A stretch of 64,000 nt of DNA from Arthrobotrys musiformis (taxonomy: Eukaryota; Ascomycota; Orbiliomycetes; Orbiliales; Orbiliaceae): assembly GCA_036971715.1 (NCBI GenBank), contig JAVHJL010000003.1, positions 186,001 through 250,000 on the forward strand. Direction: 5' to 3'. Below, one piece after another: positions 24,368-35,180 of the stretch. The notes beneath the pieces were generated by a model. That model ran no database searches, was not told where the DNA came from, and saw only the letters and a list, made by a program, of their open reading frames with translations. The position numbers and the translations under genes are program-made. Position 1 is the first letter of the stretch, and every line of letters starts with the position of its first letter.

Positions 24368-27300
24368 CTTGGATCCGGGTGCTGAAGCACAGCTAATCAC
24401 AGTCCTTTGACTAGAATTAAAACCCTGTTCAAAAGATAATGTCGAGTTGCGCGCGCGCTGGGGAGGCTTGATTAAGCTTTCGGAGAGGACCTTCTAAATT
24501 GTCGTATGTGAGATCCCTTGGAGGAGTCTAGGACTTCTACTCTGGTGAAAGGAGAGAGAAAATCGTGGAGTTTGGGGAAAATCTGGAGTTCTTATACATT
24601 GTTCCAAGTTAAGTTCAAGATGGCCGGACCCAAAGATCAATGCGGGTTCCAGGTCCAATTCTCCCATAGCACACCACGAATCAGGATCGACGGAGCAAGT
24701 TACTTGACAGGGACCCCAGGTTCTCGGACGGAGGTTCCTTGCCATCTTCTTGCCTGCAAGCGAACAAAGTACTGGAATAAGCACAGATCCCCAGCTTCTG
24801 TGCGGATGGGGGCTAAAACGGAGCCATGGACGAAAAGAGGAGAAAAACCAAAAGACAAACCAAACTTTCGAGCAAGCTAGGAAAATTCCGAGCAAACGGG
24901 AACTGATGGCCTCCAAAGTCCGCCCAATCGAAGTGGCCTTGGATACGAGCTTGAGACATCGAAGGTTCTCACGCGGCGCTAGAAGTGGAGGAGCTAGATG
25001 GCCACTCCAGCCATGTGGTTTCGCAGAACAATGCGTAGTGCTTGATTACTTTCCCTTTTGACGTGCTCCCCGCGTTGGAGATGCATTCCAAAAGGTCCAA
25101 ACCATGTCTCGCGGTACCCTCCTCTCCGCAGATAGGTTAAACCTTATCCACGGGGACTCCAGGTTTCCCATATGCAAGGGAGCATCAACGGTTCCAAGGA
25201 ATCGTTCCCCTTGGGAGCCTGTGATTGGCGGACCAAAAATCTTCCGCTGGTTGGTTGCGCAGCGTCCCCGCAACATCCCTGCCTGCACACATGCGAACCC
25301 AAAATTCCTCCACTGCACTTGCAGGCCGCGACGTTGAAGACAATGAAGCTGATGGAGCCCGTTCGCTCAAAGGTTTGCGCATCTCGTCGATGGTGGTTTT
25401 GGCCCGGTCATGTCATGGGTTGGCAGATGCATTGTTCGTTCAAAGGAACAATACGGGCCCTATGCATGATAGTCAGGTCCTTATTCAGTCTGATCAACTT
25501 TGCAAACAGGCCATCTGCATCCCGTCTCAGTTTGAAGCCTGTCCGGTATTTCGCAACGCTGATCGGCTTGAGTGTTGAAGCTAAGCTCGTATCCTCCTGC
25601 ATACGATGTCTATATCGACGCATTGCATTTCAAAATAGAGCCATTCACCGAAATACATCTCCATTTCTCTGTGTCACGTGATTCACAGTATTCGACGTCG
25701 ACAACACAAATTCCACAAAGTAAATGGCCGGGGTGGCCGGTGGGTACTCGTTACTGACTAAGTCAATATGCATGCTAAGCATGCAAGCCCAAAGCCAAGT
25801 TACGAAAAATGGGGACCCGCTACTGAAGAGACGAGATTTTGTTGATGGGCTAGACTATGCCGTCTTCGCCTGCGTCCGGCATCTATTCTTCCAGTCTTGG
25901 TTTCCCACCAAGAACCTTTATTTGGCTTCGAAACCATGTCACAACTTAACCCAAACTCCGTGGCCCGGTTTGTAAAAACAAAGTATGTTATAATCTCGAT
26001 CCATTTATCTTAGCCTCCTCATGTGGACTTGGAAAATTGATGTTTCTGCTGGTTGAAAAATCACTGAGCTGTCTGACGATAGTCGTCGTGGCACGGAGGA
26101 ATGGGCCAGTTTGACAAAAGTGGAGAGAACGAGACTACGAACTCCTCCTCTCTAGGATCGATGGAGCTCAATTCAATATTGCCCTTTGTCGAAAATTAGG
26201 TTCATCGGAATACCCCATCTTCGAAATATCAGATTGTGGGGTAAGGTGGAAAACTAATCGTACGATCATATCAAGAGTAATCTGTACCGATGGTTTCATT
26301 GCCATGGCCACCCAATTAACTTGCATTGCGCCAAGATGGTACCTTCAAATCCTCGGGAGCAAGGTACAGTTACTTCGTCCATTGCCATGTGCTAATGGAC
26401 TTGCCTCAACCGACATACTTGCGTACATACTGGCCAAACGGCCGGATATACAAAGCCTAAACTATCTAGGCAACTACATCTTACACTACCCCGAAATGAG
26501 GAATCAGCTCGAATTGATTTCCACACAATCGGGATGTGGCAATACAATATGATGACACTAAAGCTATGGGCCCAGACTTGAGAAGTCGTATCCTCAACCT
26601 GTGCCAACTGGCTACGTCCTAATCCAGCAGGGGTCAGGTGCCGCAGCCCTGAAGCAGCACAAGACAACCTTTTCAAAACTTCGGCGCTTTCGCCGAACGT
26701 TTTTTTTTTTTTTTCATTGATGACAAAATTTTTCCGGGCTCTCTAACGAGATATAGGAGGGAGAAAATAGTACGCCGGTGTCATGACCATATCTTATCAC
26801 GAAAACCAGATGCCCCATTTACGGAGATTATGCAGCTATATGGGGAAAGGATTCTCAAAAGCCTACTGGCTGGGTTTTATTCCAACCTGGTTCGTGGGGC
26901 CTGTCGGCACGAAAGTGCCTTCGATATGTGGCCCCAGCTTTTGCCCAATCGCTTCATATTGATTCAATAGGATTAATTCCTTAACCCCCCGAGATCTAGA
27001 ATCAAAAGGCATCCGGAAAAACTTTTTCGACATGTCACATCGGCATCTTTATGAGCTAGACCCCATGATCATATTGTATGGACAAACTCGAGCCTGGGGA
27101 AAACTTCCAGCGGCAATATATTTTCTTCTGAGATCTGGATCCACTATATCAGATTGTAGACGTACCGAGTTTTTTGGCCCCATCGCGCTGCCCGCGTTGG
27201 AAGTTGTTATTCCGAAACATTTTAACAATCCCATGGAGCCAATTGCGGATCTGTAATTAAGCCTAAATTCAAATGCCAATATTCTGGTCTTATATCATTG

Positions 27301-27952
27301 CCAACCCGTGGTGGAGATAGATCTCCAATGTAGGATTCAAACAGTCGAGAGATCACATCTATCAGCCTCAGTTGCTCAAGCCTTGTTCCAACTCAGCTTT
27401 ATGAGTACAAAGCATCAGATATAACGCCAAGAACCTTCAGGATTCCTGCTTCGATGGTTACGCGTGGGTTATAACGTTAATTTGCATTTTGCTGGAATCG
27501 TCGTCAACGTTCAACTTGGTATTTCCAGATCCGCCAGCCGTTCATTCATTTTATTTACCAGCAGCACAGTACCAGGACTTCGCCAAACACGTGCACGCTC
27601 AATAAATTTAACTCGCGGCAAATCTATTTAGATCTATAGAGTACATACTTGCATAAGGCTAGCTTACTCAAAGACTGGATTTGATCAAGCGTATAGGCAG
27701 CTGAAAACATAGGGAAATATACAGAGCACAGCCGTAAGATACTGGAACGAAGACTGTCAAAAGTTAAGAATCAATCAAAATTTACAACTTCAATATGACT
27801 GCCCATACTTCCTAACTTCGAATTCATAGCGGATTTAGAAATCCTTCAATTAACAGCAGGCAGCCGCGGATATTTCAAATAGCCCAAGCACTGGTACACA
27901 AACAGAAAACGATCAATAATCCCACTTAACACTGCACAATACGCAAAAAGCG
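24368..27952. other. Intergenic 3.6 kb, transporter promoter then nothing recognised
   Basis: This stretch holds the sugar-transporter promoter (first several hundred bases) and the 3' flank of the JEN-type transporter. A 169-codon frame at 25172-25681 overlaps two other open frames and has no recognisable family. There is a T15 run at 26700-26714. Confidence 0.6.
24811..24817 (+). promoter_or_regulatory. GGCTAAA word upstream of sugar transporter
   Basis: An exact XlnR/Xyr1-type heptamer lies about 445 bp upstream of the transporter start. Meaningful only if supported by the palindrome at the reductase; isolated copies occur in non-promoter DNA of this window. Confidence 0.2.
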
Positions 27953-29861
27953 CTACCCCCTCTGCGGACTATCCTCCTTCTCGTCAAACTCAACTTTCTC
28001 CCCTTCCTCCAAATCCTCTCCCTTACCCTTCCCTCCAACAACACCCTCCAAACCTTCATCTTGAAACATATCCCTATTCTTCCTCTCAGGCCCGATGAAC
28101 GTCAACAGCATGACGTACCCAAACACCGCGCCCATGAAAATAACCATAACTTTACCATAGTCGTACCTTTTCGTTCCATTCTCTGTGGGTGGGAGCGGCC
28201 ATTTTTCACCCAGAGTTGCCTCGATGGTTGAAGATGCCGACGAGACAAGGTTGCCGAGTTGGTAGGATGTTCCTACCACGAAGGTTCTGAAGGATGCCGG
28301 CGAGAGCTCCATCAGGTGGATGGGGATGACACCCCAGGCGCCTTGGACGGCGAATTGTTCTAGTGGAGTTTTTTTCTCGGTCAGTGGGAAAGTAAACTTT
28401 CTAGCTTGGTCAGGGGCAGGCTTTGAGGTTACATACCGAAGAAGGCAGCAGCCATGATACTATTCGAACGTAGGAAGCCGTAAGGATAGAGCAGTGCACC
28501 ACCAAGGATGCACATTGCAATAATCGAGACTCTTCTTCCAAAGATCTGGGAGGAGTATCCAACCACGGTACCACCTAGAGAAGAGCAAATCCACAATACA
28601 TTAGTTTTCTTCTTTGAAATTTCTAACTGAACAGGGGCTGGATTAGATGTATGGTACGCACCTGTTATAGCCCCCAAATTCGCGACGACCTGGGTAACCG
28701 TAACCCGATCATGTCCGAATCCCAACTGATTCTGAAGCATAGTAGGGTAAAGATCTTGACTTCCGTGAGACTACATTCCACAAATCCTCGTTAGTACCGT
28801 CTTATAAACGTTAAACACGGTAATGAAGACTCTAAACCCACCATAAAATTGAACCCAGCCATCAATAAAACTAAGTAGATGAGCATCAACCAATACTTCC
28901 TCAAAGCAACTTTGCCCTCTTGGATGAACACTTTCTCAACTTCAATATCTCCACCGGCTTTTCTCAACTCCATTCTCCTCTGGAAAGCCTCAGTTTCTGG
29001 CAAAAAGTACCGGAATATAATCAACAGCACCGGTGGACAGGCGCTATTCTCCTAGATTAGCATCCATATCCCCAAACCCCGGAAGGAAATATATAAAGAA
29101 ACCACATACCCAAACCAAAACAACGGCCTCCATCCATGACTAGTCGTATTCACAAAAGCCCTCGCAAAAACCACAGCAAGCAGATATCCAAACGCATACC
29201 CTTGCTGCAGCATACCACTCACAATACCTCTCGCGACAGGCGGTAAATCCTCCAACGCCGTTGCGGCAACATTACCATACAACCCGCCCATAGCAATTCC
29301 AAAACACGCTCTGACGCCCAAAAACTGACTATAGGTGTTCACGAACCCCGTGGCGAGTTCGAAGACGATGAAGAGGATGTTATTGACGATGTATGGCCAT
29401 TTACGGCCGTATCGATCGGATGCTAGACCGAAGGTTATGGCGCCGACGGAACGGAGCATGAGGACTAGGGTTATCCCCCATGTTATGTCCGAGTTCTTCT
29501 TATTGAATTCTTTCGCGAGGTCGGTAACGACGAGGGAGACGGTGAAGAAGTCTAGTTTGCAAATATATTAGCCTTTCGTATACCATATCGATCACCATTT
29601 ATATCAAGGGAATAGTACCAAAAGCATCCCTATCAAACAATCCTATCAGTTCAAAGGCCTTCTTTATACTATATCGAATCGCAGCTGGGAAATCGAAAAG
29701 ACTCACCAGGTCCACCCCAAAAATGCAATCGCAAAGTTCAGCCAATTCGCCCGACTCAGCGACGCAAGCACCTTGATCGGATTCGGCGCCGGATCCACCC
29801 GCGGTGCCAATGTCGTGACCCGCGTGCGCAGGTACTCGCCAATACTCATCTTGAACGGCAT
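27953..29861 (-). CDS. JEN-type monocarboxylate:proton symporter (seven exons, one of 11 nt)
   Basis: A plasma-membrane lactate/pyruvate-type carrier of the Jen1 branch of the MFS, 487 aa. Exons are 29707-29861, 29619-29629, 29110-29551, 28842-29043, 28662-28770, 28437-28574 and 27953-28359; their lengths sum to 488 codons with every phase matching. The 11-nt second exon is needed to build GWTWDAFDFFTVSL in TM1, typical of this family. The substrate-pathway signature N-x-x-S/T-H-x-S/T-Q-D-x-x-x-T is complete as NFMSHGSQDLYPT (N268, S271, H272, Q275, D276, T280). Other marks are SDRYGRKW in loop 2-3, FLPETEAF before the central loop and an acidic cytosolic tail. Such carriers are usually glucose-repressed and induced by short-chain acids. 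The start is the first ATG; a second lies four codons later. Confidence 0.93.
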
Positions 29862-32298
29862 CTTGAAGTTAATAACTTTAAATTTATATACACTTCAGCA
29901 TATATTCCTCCACCACAGACTGATAGCACTTCGAAGCTTCAACGCGCAAAATCGATCAACCTCGCGATCGAATACCACCAAAAACAAAAGCGCCCGGAAT
30001 AGAGGAAAAAAGAGAGAGAAAACAATCTCCCACGAGGCCAGGCCGATCCGCTGATAAAATACCGTGGCAATCAAGCCAAAAGGCAACACAAAAATAAAGG
30101 GTCCAAATCAGAAGCAGCGCCAGAAATGCCACTCAACGTTACTCAGACCAACGAATCGAGATTGTGAAAACGCAAGGGAAACATAGAATGCTAATAACAT
30201 TGCCGCGACGGGGAGGGATGCATTGGGCAATTTATACCCTTTTTCGAGGTATCACAACTGGAAGATCCGGCTCCCGCTTTGATAATCATCTCCTTCTTTT
30301 TGTCACTTAAAAAAAGAGGATTACATGGTGTCGCCGCGAAACGGGGTGCCATAAGTGGGATACCTTGCATTAGCTTCGACGATCTACGAACACCCCATTG
30401 TTTACTTGGTTTCGTCCCCACAAGTTACCAACTTCTCGGACAATTCTCTGCATTCGGTGTCTCCGCATAGGCAATCATGAGACCATGAGCTTATGGAAGT
30501 GGAGCTCGTGAATGTATGTGTGTTAGACAAGCTTAAGGGTCTGCGGGGGAGATAATGAAAAGGCCTAGGCAGGGATGTGAAGTTTTTCCTTGCAATTGTG
30601 AGATATCTGGGGTACACCGGTACGTACTCTCGAGCTCTCCTTTGCTAGAATGAGTTGATATCGATAGCTAGCTTCGCGGTTTGTCTCACAGTTTAAGCAG
30701 GTAAGTTCCGTTGGACTGCGAGATATACCGATAAAGATCCCGGAGTGGAGTCCCTGGGCGAAGATAGCTAGCTTGAGACAGCGGAGTAGAGTTCCTCTAT
30801 CTCAGGTCCGAAGATATCTAGATTATGAAATTCAAAGTTTTAAGCATCACTGGTACTTCATGCTCCACAATCACCACAACTTCGCAGTAATCTTCTATTA
30901 TCCTAGAAAAAAAGAGCGAAAGTGTAGGCAACCGATTCATTTCTCCATCCGAGAAAAATCAAGCCAAGCGCACATCGTCCGCAGAATATATTCTATGCAT
31001 GCAGACCGACATGCAGAGGAAGAAAAAAAAGTGGGCCCAAAGTCCGCGTTGTAGACGTCAGAGCCTGTGTCCAAGACTGCACAAGAAAGGCTTGCGGGGA
31101 ACAAGCTTTCGGGCTTGCAAAATTTCGTCACACACCCCAGCCATTCCTGGCCCTCCCCTCGCCATGCGCATGCAAGCCCCGGCAGGGAAAAGGGAGGAAA
31201 GAGGGCAAATAACCTTGGCTAAAGGTCACCAAAATTTCGGCGAGACGGATGGCTACCTGATTTGTATAATTGTGGATATATCTTTTGTCGATTCTACCTC
31301 GGAATACAGAGGAGAGCTCAAGAGTCAGGGAAAAGTCGGATGAGGACCGGGAGGCGTCGGGAGATAAGATCATGATAGTAACCTTTTCTATCCCTTCTTC
31401 TGGAAGTGGGTAACCCGTATTGACGCTGTTTCGAATAATCTACTGGTGGAAGATCTCAAGATATGTTTTTCGTGCGCATAAAACTTACGTTTGAGGCTGT
31501 AAAGAAGTATCATTGTGGTATCGATATCGAAGCATCCTTAGCGCAGCTTAGCTAAGTAGACACTAACGGGAAGAAAACCATTCTAGAAAATCGCAAAAAA
31601 AAAGTGCCTGAGCGCCCAAGGCCTCCAACCCCAGAAATCCCGATGAGGCATTTTGGAATTCTAGGTTTCTTGTCTATCGCGATATCGAATATTAATTGCG
31701 AGACCGGCGGTACTGATAGTGATAAGCCTTCGATCTCTTAACTATACTAGGCCCGTGACGAGGCTTGACTTGATATTTCGAGTGAATGCATGTGTGCGCA
31801 CATGCGCATCTGATTAGCAGATAGGGATAAGGATCAACGAATACTTTCTGCATGTCGCACTTCGGCCCCAGTCGCTCTGAAGGTTGCATCGCTGGGTGTC
31901 ATCGAGCCGGCATGGGATCACGGCAAGTCGAAAACGAATATATGCAAGCTGACAACACGCGTAGAACTTCACCACGTCAATGTGGATATCACGATAGGGG
32001 TCCTCCGAAGTCCTTGAGGGGAAGGCATCGGTTTTATAGAACTCAAAAAAAAAAAAAAATAGTACTATCACTACTGGCTTGTCTCATGCCCAGCCCGCCT
32101 GGGCGACAACTGGCCAGCTGGTGGAAAGGCGGCTCGCATATAGGCATTACACATGGAACTAATGTATACCCCAAATACATCCTATCTACACTCCAAACTC
32201 CTATTCTAGCCAAATTCCTAACGCCTTATACTATATATACAGGACATGGAAAAGGATATACACATAAATATACCACAAGGCCATAAGGCATTTGCGCA
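29862..32298. other. Intergenic 2.4 kb, nothing recognised
   Basis: It contains the JEN-type promoter and the 3' flank of the metallo-beta-lactamase gene. A GGCTAAA word lies near 31.2 kb. Short frames such as 31852-32286 are interrupted by poly-A and show no family features. Confidence 0.6.
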
Positions 32299-33633
32299 TT
32301 AAATAGTCCCAGTATCCTTCCTAACCTTCGTCTCCAAAATCTCATTCCCGCCATCCACCCACACCACAATATTCGCAGGACAATCTTCAATCCCCTCAAA
32401 AAAGGCCACAATATCCTCATCAGAGTACCTCTTGCTAAAATGCATAAGCACCCACGTCGTAGATCTATGTCTCCTCACGATCGGTTCCAAATCCGCCCAG
32501 ATTGTATGTTTCGTCTTGACGGCCTGCGATCTGTGGCTTTCGTATAAAAAGCTACACTCGGTGATAACCACTGGACATGCAGAGACTCCCTTCTCTTCGT
32601 TTCCCACCAGCCATTCCGGGTCGTCGAGTAAAGAGGTATGGTCGCCGTCGCCGAGGAAAGCAAAGATCGGGGTGCGGTGTTGGTAGGTTATCTCCACGCC
32701 GCTCTGGCGTAGATCCCTTAATTCGGGACCTTGGAGCGAGCGGTATTCGGGTTTCAGGCGGTTGGAGGCTTGTGTGAACAAGAAACCGACCGAAGGGACG
32801 GTGTGGGATCTGGGGAGAATCGAGACGCTAATCGTTGGGTGTGTTTTTAAGGGGAATGTAGTGGGTGAAGATGCAGATACGGGTAGAATATGGTGAGTCG
32901 GCAATATTAAATCCGCGGGGTCCTCGACACCATCGAAATCTTCGTCTTCACCTTCGCCTTCGCCCTCAACCGGGGTGTCAGCCGGAGGAACCGGACTCGG
33001 GGCCTTGGACCTGCGATTCGGTGAAGGAGACGTATGCGGGCGTATACGGTCAAACTGGTCACCCCAGGGTATTAACTTCCTGCCGACCGTGTTGGGGAAA
33101 CTATGCCTGTTCCCTTCTGCATCAAAATCATGATAACTTTTAACCGAAAATCCCAAATTGAGTGATTTGCTGCTCATGATGTAGTTGTCCAGATGCATTG
33201 CAGCCTCGGCGGGGACGTAGACATCTGGAGGTGTGATGCGACGACAGTATGCCAGAATTGCAAGAGAGTGATCGGAGTGACCGTGGGTGATGAATACATT
33301 TTGGGGCCGCGAGTCATCGATCAGCACACCGGTATCAAGGACTGCATTGAGAGATGGGACAAGGAAGGAAGTATGCCATGCGGCTCTCGAGCGGCCAATC
33401 AACTTGTGCTGTTGGAAGGGCTTTGGGAGAGTCCATTGTAAAGTTTGAGAGCGAGAAGACTGAAGAAGAGGGGTGGCAAAGGTCGGACGGGCTCGAGGTG
33501 TTATTGATGGTGGGATAGTATTATCAGTAGCAGAAGAGTCTATAGAAAGACCTATAGAGGGGGGTTCCGGCGGCGTGCTGCTAGCGCTTTTCTTTTTTTT
33601 GCTGTCCATCTTGATATTATTTTCGACTGACAT
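32299..33633 (-). CDS. tRNase Z-like metallo-beta-lactamase-fold protein
   Basis: An intronless gene of 444 aa. The zinc-binding motif is ITHGHSDHS (H117, H119, D121, H122). The following strands include FAFLGDGDHTSLLD and VVITECSFLY, and the C-terminal MHFSKRYSDEDI segment matches the HFS-x-RY region of ribonuclease Z-like enzymes (tRNA 3'-end endonuclease fold, short or nuclear type). An acidic linker (about residues 220-240, Glu/Asp/Gly-rich) is inserted between the zinc site and the second half. The N-terminal 60 residues are Ser/Pro-rich with a KKKK patch, perhaps a nuclear signal. Family membership is clear; whether it processes tRNA or is one of the related MBL proteins of unknown substrate cannot be decided. 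A second in-frame ATG lies at residue 9. The fungal long-form RNase Z is about 900 aa, so this is not that enzyme. Confidence 0.85.
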   Translation of the reverse strand: MSVENNIKMDSKKKKSASSTPPEPPSIGLSIDSSATDNTIPPSITPRARPTFATPLLQSSRSQTLQWTLPKPFQQHKLIGRSRAAWHTSFLVPSLNAVLDTGVLIDDSRPQNVFITHGHSDHSLAILAYCRRITPPDVYVPAEAAMHLDNYIMSSKSLNLGFSVKSYHDFDAEGNRHSFPNTVGRKLIPWGDQFDRIRPHTSPSPNRRSKAPSPVPPADTPVEGEGEGEDEDFDGVEDPADLILPTHHILPVSASSPTTFPLKTHPTISVSILPRSHTVPSVGFLFTQASNRLKPEYRSLQGPELRDLRQSGVEITYQHRTPIFAFLGDGDHTSLLDDPEWLVGNEEKGVSACPVVITECSFLYESHRSQAVKTKHTIWADLEPIVRRHRSTTWVLMHFSKRYSDEDIVAFFEGIEDCPANIVVWVDGGNEILETKVRKDTGTI

Positions 33634-35180
33634 GGTGGATCGTGCAATATTGATATCATATAAACCGATACGGCAAAATTAGATGCTTTTTAGTCTGCCT
33701 TCATCCAGAAACAATGCGAATAATGGCGGAGATTCAAGCTTTTATAGCTCCACTGTCTCCGTCAATTGATCAAAACGCCCCGCCAGTTCTAATATAACAC
33801 CCAAATATAGGATGTTGGTGTTGAACGTTGGGATTTGTGCGCTTTCTCAAAGTCGGAAACGAAATCCAGAACAAAGAGTCACTTCGACTTTGTGAAACAT
33901 CCGGGATGACTCAAAAGATTATCTCAGCCTCTTTCAATTTCACCACGATATGCATGATATATAAGAGCTAATCGAGAGGGGTTAGTCAGCTGTAATTTTA
34001 AGATTCGATTAAGTGTACTGATGCGTCTATGGCCCAGCCACATCATGCACATTCTGCATATTAAACAGAATGCGTTTATGTCAGAAACGGGATTCGAAGA
34101 CATTTTCCATACCTCAAAGCGCCCCAAGTTAAAAACCTGAGCAAAAATGATTTCAAATCGCAAGCGCCTGGTTAGAAAGAGACTGCCTCACGCATGAAGC
34201 GAACTAGTGATGCTATCGCCGCCACCAGGCCCAAAGATGCTCTCGAGTAGTCCTCCTAGGACTCAAGCTTGTGAGACGGATTCGATTGAAGCGCTTCGAA
34301 GCTCGCGAGTGTGGCTGTGACGTTGGGATCTTGAAAGATTTGTTCCCAAAAGAGAAACTTTCCTGTTGCAATTTGGAAATTCAACGCACATTTTCCAACA
34401 AAGTCAACGCGGTGACGCAGAATGTAAATAACTAAAATACAACTATACGCATCTATACAACCGCAGATACTGCGGTTGGGAGGCAAAGATAGATAAGTTG
34501 TCTAAGACCCTTAGATCTAAATACATAACGCTTCAGAGTTGTGCTTGCTATCTAAGTCCCAAAGTACTCAAGTGGGTTGGTAGGTATCTACGCCTACCTG
34601 GTTTAAATTCCAACTAGCCAAATTATATTAATTGAAGTTTGCAAGTTTGTATAACTTATAACTATAATCTAGTGTCGAGACTAAATTATACTACCTAAGG
34701 TCTTGGATCCATGGATCCATTCACTCTCTATAGACCTATTGTAGACATTGGCGGTCTGCCTGTCCATATACTTGAAGCCCCATATGTATACCTCAGTCAC
34801 GAGCAGCTCAAGCGGCCTTCACCTACCGTCTTCGGGTGCGCTCCACCACACGGTAGCACAGCCCCACAGCACTATCTCATATTATATGTCGACGTCGACA
34901 GGGCCTCAAGCCCTATAGACGGTACAACGTCTCCAGTCTCCCTCGCAACTTACGCAATTGCAAATGTGAATTATAAAAGTAGAACCTCCCCTCCCACAAA
35001 CATTTCTCACTCTTCTCACCTCCCTTGATACCAATATTCACCATCGTAACCTCCCGTTCGTCACCTCCCTTACTGCACAGCACCGTATTCCATCGTACCT
35101 GGCTGTACCTCGTCGTATCATCCAGTCCTCTGCCCGATAATCACGATATCGTCTTTACCTGTTATTACCTCTCTCTCACA
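33634..35180. other. Divergent intergenic region
   Basis: This stretch lies between the divergently transcribed MBL-fold gene (minus) and the 802-aa protein gene (plus). It is AT-rich in the middle and CT-rich just before 35181, as expected of a fungal 5' leader. No gene was recognised; a 105-codon frame at 34711-35028 looks random. Confidence 0.6.

Noticed and set aside
25172..25681. 169-codon plus-strand frame
   Set aside because: Overlaps two other open frames of similar length, no motif, no splicing partners; looks like a chance GC-rich frame.
35025..35180. 52-codon N-terminal extension of the 802-aa protein
   Set aside because: Composition is leader-like, and the ATG at 35181 has better context and a typical fungal N-terminus (MSSN).
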